Shown here: in pieces, positions 45,076 through 52,540 of the stretch
Layout of the letters: each line of letters begins with the position of its first letter
How positions within the stretch are numbered: the stretch's first letter is position 1
Source: Corallococcus soli
GTDB taxonomy: Bacteria; Myxococcota; Myxococcia; Myxococcales; Myxococcaceae
Length of the DNA: 64,000 nucleotides
NCBI RefSeq assembly: GCF_014930455.1
Contig: NZ_JAAIYO010000009.1
Location: forward strand, 124,001-188,000
Reading direction: 5' to 3'
Program-made: the position numbers and the translations under genes
The notes under the pieces: generated by a model
What the model saw: only the letters and a program-made list of their open reading frames with translations
What the model was told of the DNA's origin: nothing
Database searches by the model: none

Positions 45076-46452
45076 CTACCCGCCGAGCAGCTTCACGTTC
45101 AGCGCGGCGTTGCCGTAGTACTGGGTGTTGTTGCCCACGGTGTGGGTCTCCAGGCGTCGCTGGAGGGCGGCGTCATAGCGGCCCAGCTTCATCAGACCGT
45201 CATTGAACCAGCCCGTGCCGCGGCCCGACCCGTCCACGTAGTTGGAGTAGCTGCCGGCCGAGGGCCAGATGACCTTGTTGAGCGTCACGACGAACTTCTG
45301 GATGTCCGTGGCCGTCCACTCCATGCCCGCGTCGCGGGCTTCCACGATGTAGGCCATCACGCCGTTGCCGTGGGCCACGTCCTGGCCCGGGCGGGCGCGG
45401 GAGCCCCAGTTCGCGGCCCAGAAGTAGGCCGAGGGGTTCACCATGCTGGTCATCAGCTGCCCGCGCAGTGAAGAGGTGTTGTTCGGCATGTCGCGGTTGA
45501 TGTTGTTGAAGACCTTCAGGTAGGAGGCCTTCTTCGTGGCGTCCGTGGTCATGCGCGACAGGTCCATCGCGATGTATGCCCAGTGCGACGCCATGTGCGT
45601 GTTGACGCGATAGACGTAGCTGTTCGCGCCGCGCTTGTTCCACTTCTCGAACATGTTTCGTTCGGAGAACGCCAGGAGCCGGTCGTACTGCGAGCGATAG
45701 TTCGCGTTGTTGTACAGGGCCGGCGTCTCACGGATGACGCGCAGCATGCGCGTCACGTACCGCCAGCAATAGCTCTCGAACAGGGGCACCTCCTGGCCCA
45801 CGGTGTCGGAGCGCGCGGAGGCCCAGCCCATGTAGCTGTCCCGGAAGTTGCTGCGGGGCAGCGACGAGGAGACCCTGGCGTTGTTGACCACGTTGTTGAC
45901 GTAGAGCAGGGCGCGGTCCATGTACTGCGTCTTGCCCGTGGCCCGGTACATCGCGGTGTTCCCGTCGATGCCGTAGGCCAGATTGTAGAACTGCCAGCTG
46001 TCGAGCGACTTGCTCATGGGCAGGAAGCTGGAGGTGTGCTCGGAGTTCCAGCGCTTCAGGAACAGCGTCTCCCAGGCCGCGACGGTGCGCAGGCCGGCGA
46101 CCGCCGCCTGCGACGTGGTGCCGAGCCCTTCCTGGCCGGAAGCAAGCGCGTCCGGGGCCGGGGCGGAGGGCGCCATCGCGTCCGCCTCCGGGGAGGGGTC
46201 CGCCAGCTCATCCGTCTCCGGGAAGGAGGGAGCAAGCGCGTCCGCCTCCGGGAAAGAGGGAGCAGGCGTCTGTGTTTCAGGGTTGACGGCTTCGGGGGTG
46301 CCTTGCGCGTTTTCTCCGCTGGTGTCGACCGAGGCTGCTTCTTCGGAGGGATTCTCCGGGTTGGGGCCACAAGCACCCCCGACCAGGAGGGCGACCGACA
46401 GCAGGGACGACAGGGCAAGACCAGACGTGTTGCGACGACGAGATTCCGACAT
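45076..46452 (-). CDS. Secreted lipoprotein with polysaccharide-lyase-like helical domain
   Basis: This is a 458-residue protein. ATG at 46452 starts a leader with lipobox (LVGGAC, Cys about 28). A Pro/Glu/Asp/Ala-rich linker (about 30-105) carries short repeats such as APSFPEADA. The rest is a helical domain with paired Trp/Tyr-rich helices: SWQFYNLAYGIDGNTAMYRATGKTQYMDRAL, SYCWRYVTRMLRVIRE, GANSYVYRVNTHMASHWAYIAMDL, QDVAHGNGVMAYIVEAR. This looks like an (alpha/alpha) toroid, as in polysaccharide lyases and GH88/105-type enzymes, and several His/Arg/Asn in these helices could be catalytic. Its position inside the EPS locus suggests trimming or release of the polymer. The exact family is not recognised. 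Confidence 0.6.
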   Translation of the reverse strand: MSESRRRNTSGLALSSLLSVALLVGGACGPNPENPSEEAASVDTSGENAQGTPEAVNPETQTPAPSFPEADALAPSFPETDELADPSPEADAMAPSAPAPDALASGQEGLGTTSQAAVAGLRTVAAWETLFLKRWNSEHTSSFLPMSKSLDSWQFYNLAYGIDGNTAMYRATGKTQYMDRALLYVNNVVNNARVSSSLPRSNFRDSYMGWASARSDTVGQEVPLFESYCWRYVTRMLRVIRETPALYNNANYRSQYDRLLAFSERNMFEKWNKRGANSYVYRVNTHMASHWAYIAMDLSRMTTDATKKASYLKVFNNINRDMPNNTSSLRGQLMTSMVNPSAYFWAANWGSRARPGQDVAHGNGVMAYIVEARDAGMEWTATDIQKFVVTLNKVIWPSAGSYSNYVDGSGRGTGWFNDGLMKLGRYDAALQRRLETHTVGNNTQYYGNAALNVKLLGG

Positions 46453-46562
46453 CAGTGGGGTCCCGTGGGGCAGGCCCGGAGTACAGCCCGGTGCGCTACC
46501 CTGTTGTGAGAACGCCGGAGTGCGTTCGCAGCCGCCAAAGGGTTGGGAGGCGCACAGAATTC

Positions 46563-46584
46563 CTTTGTGTTTATACAAACAAAG
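46563..46584. promoter_or_regulatory. Imperfect 22-bp palindrome in divergent promoter region
   Basis: CTTTGT (46563-46568) and ACAAAG (46579-46584) flank an AT-rich centre (GTTTATACAA). It lies between the minus-strand lipoprotein (start 46452) and the plus-strand acyltransferase (start 46674), the only AT-rich part of that gap. Candidate operator or promoter. Confidence 0.35.
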
Positions 46585-46673
46585 AGGATGCCTGTCCGTT
46601 TGTCTTTGGTACCAGGCGACATGGGCCTGGCTGCCTGAGCCGGTGATCAACGCAAACGGAGCGGGGTGGGAAG

Positions 46674-47624
46674 ATGAGAAGGGTGCAAGCGAGCGCCATG
46701 CTGGTTCCCGACGCGGGAGCCTCGGCGCTGTCGGAGGAGTTCTTCTGCTCCGCGCACCACCTCCGGGCCGAAGGGGTGACCCACACGCTGGTCATCCGGG
46801 GCCACGCGGGGGGAGCGCTCTGCCTGCCACTCATCGTGCGGCCCATTGAGGGCACGCCCTACCGCGACGCCATCTCCCCGTATGGGTTTCCCGGGGGCGC
46901 GATGGAGGGCTTGAGCGGGGTGTCCAAGCACGACGTGGATTGGGCGGACACGGAGCTGGTCAGCATCTTCGTGCGCGACCGCGTCCAGGGCCCGCGCTGC
47001 TTCGCGGAGCCCACCGCGCGCAACGAGGTGTTCTTCGTCGACCCGGGGCTGCCGCTGGTCCTGCGGGAGATGCACCGCCGCCACCAGCGGCGCAACGTCA
47101 GGCAGGGCTTCGTGAGCACCGTGTGCGTCGCCCGTGAGGCGCCCCGCGAGGAGCGGCAGGGCTTCATGGACGTGTACCGGCAGACCATGGTCCGCGACCA
47201 CGCCCGCGCCCGGTACTTCTTCTCCGACGGCTACTTCGAGGAGCTGTTCACCGCCCCGGGCGCCTGGCTCGCGACGACGCGCGCCCCGGACGGGCAGGTC
47301 GCCTCCAGCGCGCTCGTCGTCCGCAGTGACGGCCTCCTGCACTACTACCTGGGAGGGACCGCGGACGCGCACCTGACGCAGTCGCCGGCGAAGAACGTCT
47401 TCGGTGCGATGATTGAGCTGTGCACGCGCCTGGGGCTCCCCCTGCACCTGGGGGGCGGGCTCCAGCCGGGCGACGGCCTGGAGGACTTCAAGCGGGGCTT
47501 CGCGAACGCGAGCACGCGCCTCCACACGCATGAGATCGTCTGCGAGCCGGGGGTGTACTCCAGCCTGTCGGAGGGCCTGCCCGCCGGGACCTTCTTTCCG
47601 GCCTACCGCGCGCCCCGGAGCTAG
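46674..47624 (+). CDS. GNAT/FemAB-like acyltransferase (right flank of EPS operon)
   Basis: This 316-residue protein starts at ATG 46674. It is the closest relative of the gene at 34672-35625: the shared blocks are PLIVRPIEGTPYRDAISPYGFPG, ELVSIFVRDRVQGPRCFA, RYFFSDGYFEELF, LATTRAPDGQVASSALVV, LHYYLGGTADAH, LHLGGGLQPGDGLEDFKRGFANAS and FFPAYRAPRS. The two copies flank the export operon at about 11 kb distance in opposite orientation. It could acylate the 4-amino group made by the DegT enzyme, taking the place of a PglD-type acetyltransferase. The strong-stem terminator after it is shared with the convergent dehydratase gene. Confidence 0.72.
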   Translation: MRRVQASAMLVPDAGASALSEEFFCSAHHLRAEGVTHTLVIRGHAGGALCLPLIVRPIEGTPYRDAISPYGFPGGAMEGLSGVSKHDVDWADTELVSIFVRDRVQGPRCFAEPTARNEVFFVDPGLPLVLREMHRRHQRRNVRQGFVSTVCVAREAPREERQGFMDVYRQTMVRDHARARYFFSDGYFEELFTAPGAWLATTRAPDGQVASSALVVRSDGLLHYYLGGTADAHLTQSPAKNVFGAMIELCTRLGLPLHLGGGLQPGDGLEDFKRGFANASTRLHTHEIVCEPGVYSSLSEGLPAGTFFPAYRAPRS

Positions 47625-47654
47625 CGGCGCGGACACGGGCGGCGGGAACGTCCA

Positions 47655-47705
47655 GGGCCCCGGCGCCCCGCGCTCCGGCGGTGGAGAGCGCGGGCACCGG
47701 GGCCC
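47655..47705. terminator. Long GC stem-loop between convergent genes
   Basis: The arm at 47655-47675 (starts GGGCCCCGG) pairs with 47686-47705 (ends CCGGGGCCC) with one mismatch and one bulge, over a 10-base loop. It sits between stops at 47624 and 47743. Confidence 0.7.
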
Positions 47706-47742
47706 CGGGTGCCACTTCGGAAGGTCGGGTGCGCCGTCCGGC

Positions 47743-49746
47743 TCAGGCGCCCATGGGCACGGAGCTGACGCGCGCCCCCATCACCTGCGGCGGGAGGACG
47801 ACGGCCTTCGGGAGGACGACCTCCACGGGGGCGCTCCCCGGCATCTTCGACGGGGTGTACGAGGGGATGAGGTCCTGCAGGGCCAGCTTCACGCCGTGGA
47901 CGTCCCCCACCCGCGACGCCCGGTCCAGCCGCAGCAGTTGCAGCTCGAAGTCCGGGGGAGGCGCCGGGCTGCGCGCCACCTTGACGCGGTCACGGACCTG
48001 CTGCGTGAGCTCCTCCTCATCGCTCAGCAGCGTCTCCTCCAGCTTCTCGCCCGGGCGCAGCCCCGTGTAGACGATGGGGATGTCCTTGTCCGGCACCAGG
48101 CCCGCCATGGTGATCATGTTCGCCGCCAGCTCGGCGATCCTCACGGGCTCGCCCATGTCCAGGATGCACAGCTCGCCGTAGCCGCCCAGCCCCGCCAGCA
48201 CCACGAGGCCCACGGCCTCTGGGATGATCATGAAGTAGCGGGTGCAATCCGGGTGCGTCACGGTGATGGGCCCGCCGGCCTGTATCTGCTGCTTGAACAG
48301 GGGCACCACGCTGCCCGCGGAGCCCAGCACGTTGCCGAAGCGGACGGCGCAGAAGACGGTGCGCGACTTCGCGGCGATGTTGCGGATGACCATCTCCGCC
48401 AGCCGCTTGGACGCGCCCATCACCGACGAGGGCATGACGGCCTTGTCCGTGGAGATGAGGACGAAGCGCTCCGCGCCGCAGGCGTCCGCCATGCGCGCGA
48501 CGTTCTGCGTGCCGAAGACGTTGTTCTTGATGGCCTCCTCGGGCGAGTCCTCCATCAGCGGCACGTGCTTGTGCGCGGCCGCGTGGAACACGTACTGCGG
48601 CCGGTACTGCTGGCCAATGCGCATCATCCGGTCCTGGTCCCGGATGTCCGCGACGATGGAGCTCACCGGCAGCCCCGGGTAGCGCGACTGGAGCTGGCGC
48701 ACGAGCAGGTAGAGTTCGTTCTCGTTGATGTCCACCACCACCAGCGAGGCGGGGGAGTGGCCCGCCACCTGGCGCGTGATTTCACTGCCGATGGAGCCCG
48801 CGCCGCCGGTGACGAGGATGCGGCGGCCGGTGACCAGCCGGTGGACCTCCTCGTGGTCGAACGAGACGGCGTCGCGGGGCAGCAGGTGCTCCGGGCTGAG
48901 GTCGTGCAGCATCGCGGCGGTGATCTTCTCGTCCAGGTAGGCGAACGAGGCGGGGATGATCTTGAAGCTGACGCTCTGGTGCCGGCACAGGCTCAGCAGG
49001 TGCCGGGTGCGCTCCGGCGACAGGCGCGGGATGGCGATGAGCACCTGCGTCACCCGGTGGCGCTTCATCAGCTCCGGGAGCGCGTCCAGGACGCCGAGCA
49101 CCGGCTTGCCATTGAGGAACGTGCCCTGCTTGCCGGGGTCGTCGTCCACCAAACCAATGACGTGCCAGGGGCTGGAGGGGCCGCGCATCAGGTCGCGCAG
49201 CAGCAGGTCCCCCGCGCTGCCCGCGCCCACGATGAGGGTGCGCTGGGCGCCGTCGTCCCGCGCGCGGCGCTGCTCCTGGTACCACTGCCGCGCCATCCGG
49301 GGCGCGAAGCGGTGGATGCCCAGCAGCGTGGTGGTGGCGAAGAACTCGAGCGCGACCACCTGGCCTGGCAGCGAGTCCACGAAGAACACCAGGCGGAGGA
49401 ATTCGAACACGATGCTGGCGGCGACGTTGGCCATCACCAGCCGGAGCGCCTCGTTGATGCCGGAGCGGCGGAAGGACCAGCGGTGCAGGCCCAGCCAGAC
49501 GAGCGCGACCCCGCGCACCACCAGCAGCAGGGCCAGCGCCCGCGGCAGGGCGGCCCGCGCGTCCGGCGGCAGCACGCCGTCGAAGCGCAGCAGCGCCGCG
49601 AAGTAGAGCGCGCCGGTGATGAGCACCGCGTCCACCAGGAGCATCCTGAGCGAGCAGAGCCAGGGCGAACTGCGTGTCACGCCCTCGACGGGCAGCGTGG
49701 AGCCAGCGGCGGAACTCAACCCTTCGACCTTCGCGGAACTCTTCAT
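47743..49746 (-). CDS. Membrane-bound nucleotide-sugar 4,6-dehydratase (CapD/WbpM/PglF-like)
   Basis: This is a 667-residue protein. ATG at 49746 has GGGGGAGG 5 bases upstream. Four membrane helices (about 30-130) are followed by a first Rossmann-like region (VGAGSAGDLLLRDL, VDDDPGKQGT) and then the dehydratase domain from about 305: ILVTGGAGSIGSEI, DINENELYLLVRQL, VFHAAAHKHVPLMEDSP, LISTDKAVMPSSVMGASKRLAEM, GSVVPLFKQQIQAGGPITVTHPD. The MGASK motif in place of YxxxK is the hallmark of the WbpM/PglF subgroup. It converts UDP-GlcNAc to the 4-keto-6-deoxy sugar that the DegT aminotransferase at 43797 would use. It ends the EPS locus. Confidence 0.93.
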   Translation of the reverse strand: MKSSAKVEGLSSAAGSTLPVEGVTRSSPWLCSLRMLLVDAVLITGALYFAALLRFDGVLPPDARAALPRALALLLVVRGVALVWLGLHRWSFRRSGINEALRLVMANVAASIVFEFLRLVFFVDSLPGQVVALEFFATTTLLGIHRFAPRMARQWYQEQRRARDDGAQRTLIVGAGSAGDLLLRDLMRGPSSPWHVIGLVDDDPGKQGTFLNGKPVLGVLDALPELMKRHRVTQVLIAIPRLSPERTRHLLSLCRHQSVSFKIIPASFAYLDEKITAAMLHDLSPEHLLPRDAVSFDHEEVHRLVTGRRILVTGGAGSIGSEITRQVAGHSPASLVVVDINENELYLLVRQLQSRYPGLPVSSIVADIRDQDRMMRIGQQYRPQYVFHAAAHKHVPLMEDSPEEAIKNNVFGTQNVARMADACGAERFVLISTDKAVMPSSVMGASKRLAEMVIRNIAAKSRTVFCAVRFGNVLGSAGSVVPLFKQQIQAGGPITVTHPDCTRYFMIIPEAVGLVVLAGLGGYGELCILDMGEPVRIAELAANMITMAGLVPDKDIPIVYTGLRPGEKLEETLLSDEEELTQQVRDRVKVARSPAPPPDFELQLLRLDRASRVGDVHGVKLALQDLIPSYTPSKMPGSAPVEVVLPKAVVLPPQVMGARVSSVPMGA

Positions 49747-50192
49747 GTGGCCTCCCCCTTTGGGCCTGGCGCGGGGATGAATCCGCTTCCCCCCCGAAGT
49801 CCGTAGGGAAGCGCGCACCAGTTCAGAAACGTGAGGAAGAGTTGGCTGCTAGCCCCCCATTCCCAAGCCGTCCCGAAGTGCATTCGACCCACTGCACGAG
49901 GCGCGTGGAGCACGGTGAGCACCCCTCCCCTCCCGTGGGCCGGCTTCGCACCCCCTCCGGAGCCGTCCCGCTCGCGCGATCCACCGTCATAAGTTTTCTG
50001 GTTAAACTAATTTCTGCGTTTTTCCTGAAAAACCTGCCGGGCGCGCCTGGCTGGCTGCCCTCGCCGTCTGGAGGCCCGGTGTCCTGGTGGCGACCCTCCA
50101 CCGGGCCGGACGGGTACCTGGGCGTGCGCCAAAGCCGTGACATGCCCCGGCCGTGACTTGCCCATGTCAGGGTGTCCCGCCACGCTCCGCCC
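49747..50192. promoter_or_regulatory. Divergent promoter region with 16-bp palindrome
   Basis: A 446-bp gap between the dehydratase (minus) and the phosphatase (plus) without a supported gene. It has the only AT-rich patch nearby (about 49986-50033), including a perfect palindrome GTTTTTC-CT-GAAAAAC at 50018-50033. It probably holds the promoter of the dehydratase gene. Confidence 0.45.
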
Positions 50193-50822
50193 ATGACGAC
50201 CGAGTTCATCCTCCTGCGCCACGGCGAGACGGAGTGGAACGCCCTGGGGCGCTTGCAGGGGCACCTGAACAGCTCGCTGAGCCGTGAAGGGCTGCGGCAG
50301 GCGGACGCGCTCTCCGCGCGCCTCGCCACCCTCTCCTTCCAGGCGCTCTACAGCAGCGACCTGGACCGGGCGGTGCAGACGGCGGCCCGCATCGCGACCC
50401 GGACGGGCCATGACGTCCGTCAGGATCCGCGCCTGCGCGAGCGCGGGCTGGGCATCCTCGAAGGGCTGACGCGCGCGGAGGCCCGCGAGCGCCACCCGGA
50501 GGTCTTCGCCACGTACGCGGCCGGCGGACCCGACGACGTGATTCCCCAGGGAGAGAGCAGCGCCGGGCGCCTTCTCCTGGCGCGCCAGTGCCTGGAAGAA
50601 CTCGGGGCCCGCCACCCGGACGCCCGCGTGGTGGTGGTGACCCACGGAGGCCTGCTCAGCAGCCTCCTGCGCGACTGCCTGGGCATCCCTCCGGCCACGC
50701 CGCGCGCCTTCTCCGTGCTCAACGCGAGCTGGAACCAGTTCGACCTGCAGGCCGGGGCGCTCCGGCTGGTGACCTGGGGGGACGTGAACCACCTGCGGGG
50801 GCTCAGCCTCGATGACACCTGA
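50193..50822 (+). CDS. Histidine phosphatase (phosphoglycerate mutase-like)
   Basis: This 209-residue enzyme starts at ATG 50193. The catalytic RHGETEWN motif is at residues 9-16. The second Arg and supporting residues (SSDLDRAVQTA, RLRERGLGILEG) and the late His (VVTHGGLLSSLLRD) are all intact. Members of this branch include CobC/GpmB-like phosphatases acting on small phosphorylated metabolites. The preference here is not deducible. It stands between the EPS locus and the next gene pair and is probably monocistronic. Confidence 0.88.
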   Translation: MTTEFILLRHGETEWNALGRLQGHLNSSLSREGLRQADALSARLATLSFQALYSSDLDRAVQTAARIATRTGHDVRQDPRLRERGLGILEGLTRAEARERHPEVFATYAAGGPDDVIPQGESSAGRLLLARQCLEELGARHPDARVVVVTHGGLLSSLLRDCLGIPPATPRAFSVLNASWNQFDLQAGALRLVTWGDVNHLRGLSLDDT

Positions 50823-50914
50823 GGCCGGAGCGGCGCGGATTTAACTCGGCTTAATGCCACCCGCTCCGCGACCTGGGCGACAACTCCCTCAGCGGAAACA
50901 TCAGGGGGACGCAC

Positions 50915-52504
50915 ATGTCGGGATCCATCCAGGGCCACAAGCCCTTCAGCCTCTTCATCCAGAAGCCGAACGCCGGCAGGCCGCAGGGGACGGCCAGCGC
51001 TCCGGCGGCGGCACCGGCGGCACCGGCCCCGCGGCCCCAGGGCGCCAGCCTCTTCAGCGATGGCTTCACGGCCGCGACGCCCCGGAGCGCCCAGCGCAAC
51101 CCCGTGCTGGACCCCTTCAGCCCGCCCGCCTTCCTCCAGGCCCCGCCCGCGGCGCCCGCCCCCAAGGGCCCGCCCTCCGTGAGCGTGGGCGGGGAGGCCT
51201 CCGTCACCGTCACCCCCGACGGCGTGTCGGTGGAGGGCAGCGCCCAGGTGGAGCTGGAGCGCGACGTCGGGGCCTTCTCGGTGAAGGTCGGGGCGTACAC
51301 GGAGGTCGAGTCCAGCCAGAGCACCGACGGCGACATGACCACCTTCAGCGTGGAGGCGGAGGTCAGCCTCAAGGCGGAGGCCAGCGTGGAGACGCCGCTG
51401 CTGGACGCCACCGTCACGGGCGCCGCGGGCGCTCGCGGCTCCTACCAGGTGTCGCTGCCCACCGCGGCCGCCGCGGGCATCACCACGCCGGAGCAGGCCG
51501 CCGCGCAGTTGAGCCCCTTCGCGCCGGAGAGCCTGCCGGTGGGGACCACCATCGAGATGCACGGCGAGGCCTTCATGGAGACCGGCATGTCGGTGACGTT
51601 CAAGAAGATCGCCAACGCCATCGACCTGTCGGTGGAGGAGAGCGTCGAGCGCGCCAAGGGCATGTCCATCGCCATCAACAAGGTGGACGAGAGCACGGTG
51701 CGGGTGACCATTGGCCCCACGGAGGCGGTGTCGCGCACCAACGGGCTGGGCATCAGCGTGGCGGGCGTGGAGGTCAGCCTCTCCACCACGGGCTCGGTGG
51801 ACCAGCAGACCGCGCGGCAGGTGGAGTTCGACATCTCCACCCCCGAAGGCCAGGCGGCCTATGACCGCTTCATGGCCACCGGCGAGCTGCCCGGCAACGA
51901 CGCCGCGAAGGGCACCACCAACGCCGCGACCGTGCGGTACGTCAACGGAGAGGTGTCCACGGAGCTCACGGTGGGCGTCTCGCTGGGGAAGAACACCCCG
52001 GTGAGCGACGCGTACACGTACACGGACTACGACGACGGCCGGAAGGAGTTCACCTGGTCCGGGCAGATTGGCCCGGTGACGCTGGACATCGCGGGCACCG
52101 TGGGCGACCCGTCCAGCCAGACCTACGAGGCCACCCTGTCCGGCGTGGACCCGGCCAGCGTGGAGGGGATGCGGCAGAACTTCGCGGGCATGACGGGCAC
52201 CGGCGGGTCGCTGACGATGGCCTGGACGAACGCGGAGGCCGAGCAGGTCCAGCAGATCGCCCGGGACTGGGTCGCGGCCCACGACGAGGTGAGCGGCTTT
52301 CCGCCCTACAGCCTCGACAAGGTGGCGCCGGAGTGGGTGGTGGACATCGCCAACGCGGCGACGCCCGAGGAGGCCATCTCCCTGCTGATGTCCCCCACGG
52401 CGAACTACGACACCACCACGGTGGCCAACCGGGTGAGTTACATGACGAACTTCCTGCGCGACGTCGACGGCGGCCCCATGCCGGGCACGGCCAGCGCGAA
52501 GTAG
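50915..52504 (+). CDS. Uncharacterised protein with Pro/Ala-rich N-terminus and beta-rich body
   Basis: This is a 529-residue protein of unknown family. There is no signal peptide; residues 1-85 are Pro/Ala-rich and probably disordered. Residues about 90-430 are strand-rich with repeating Val/Thr/Ser-Glu patterns (SVSVGGEASVTVTPDGVSVEGSAQVELE, VSLKAEASVETPLLDATVTGAAGARGSY, VSTELTVGVSLG), resembling the repetitive body of large surface or secreted proteins. The C-terminal 90 residues are helical (AEQVQQIARDWVAAHDEV, EEAISLLMSP). It lies 36 bases before the ATPase regulator on the same strand, so co-regulation is likely. Non-classical export is possible; this is inference. Confidence 0.5.
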   Translation: MSGSIQGHKPFSLFIQKPNAGRPQGTASAPAAAPAAPAPRPQGASLFSDGFTAATPRSAQRNPVLDPFSPPAFLQAPPAAPAPKGPPSVSVGGEASVTVTPDGVSVEGSAQVELERDVGAFSVKVGAYTEVESSQSTDGDMTTFSVEAEVSLKAEASVETPLLDATVTGAAGARGSYQVSLPTAAAAGITTPEQAAAQLSPFAPESLPVGTTIEMHGEAFMETGMSVTFKKIANAIDLSVEESVERAKGMSIAINKVDESTVRVTIGPTEAVSRTNGLGISVAGVEVSLSTTGSVDQQTARQVEFDISTPEGQAAYDRFMATGELPGNDAAKGTTNAATVRYVNGEVSTELTVGVSLGKNTPVSDAYTYTDYDDGRKEFTWSGQIGPVTLDIAGTVGDPSSQTYEATLSGVDPASVEGMRQNFAGMTGTGGSLTMAWTNAEAEQVQQIARDWVAAHDEVSGFPPYSLDKVAPEWVVDIANAATPEEAISLLMSPTANYDTTTVANRVSYMTNFLRDVDGGPMPGTASAK

Positions 52505-52540
52505 CGACAGGCTGCCGGCCGGGGCCGTTCTGACCCTACA

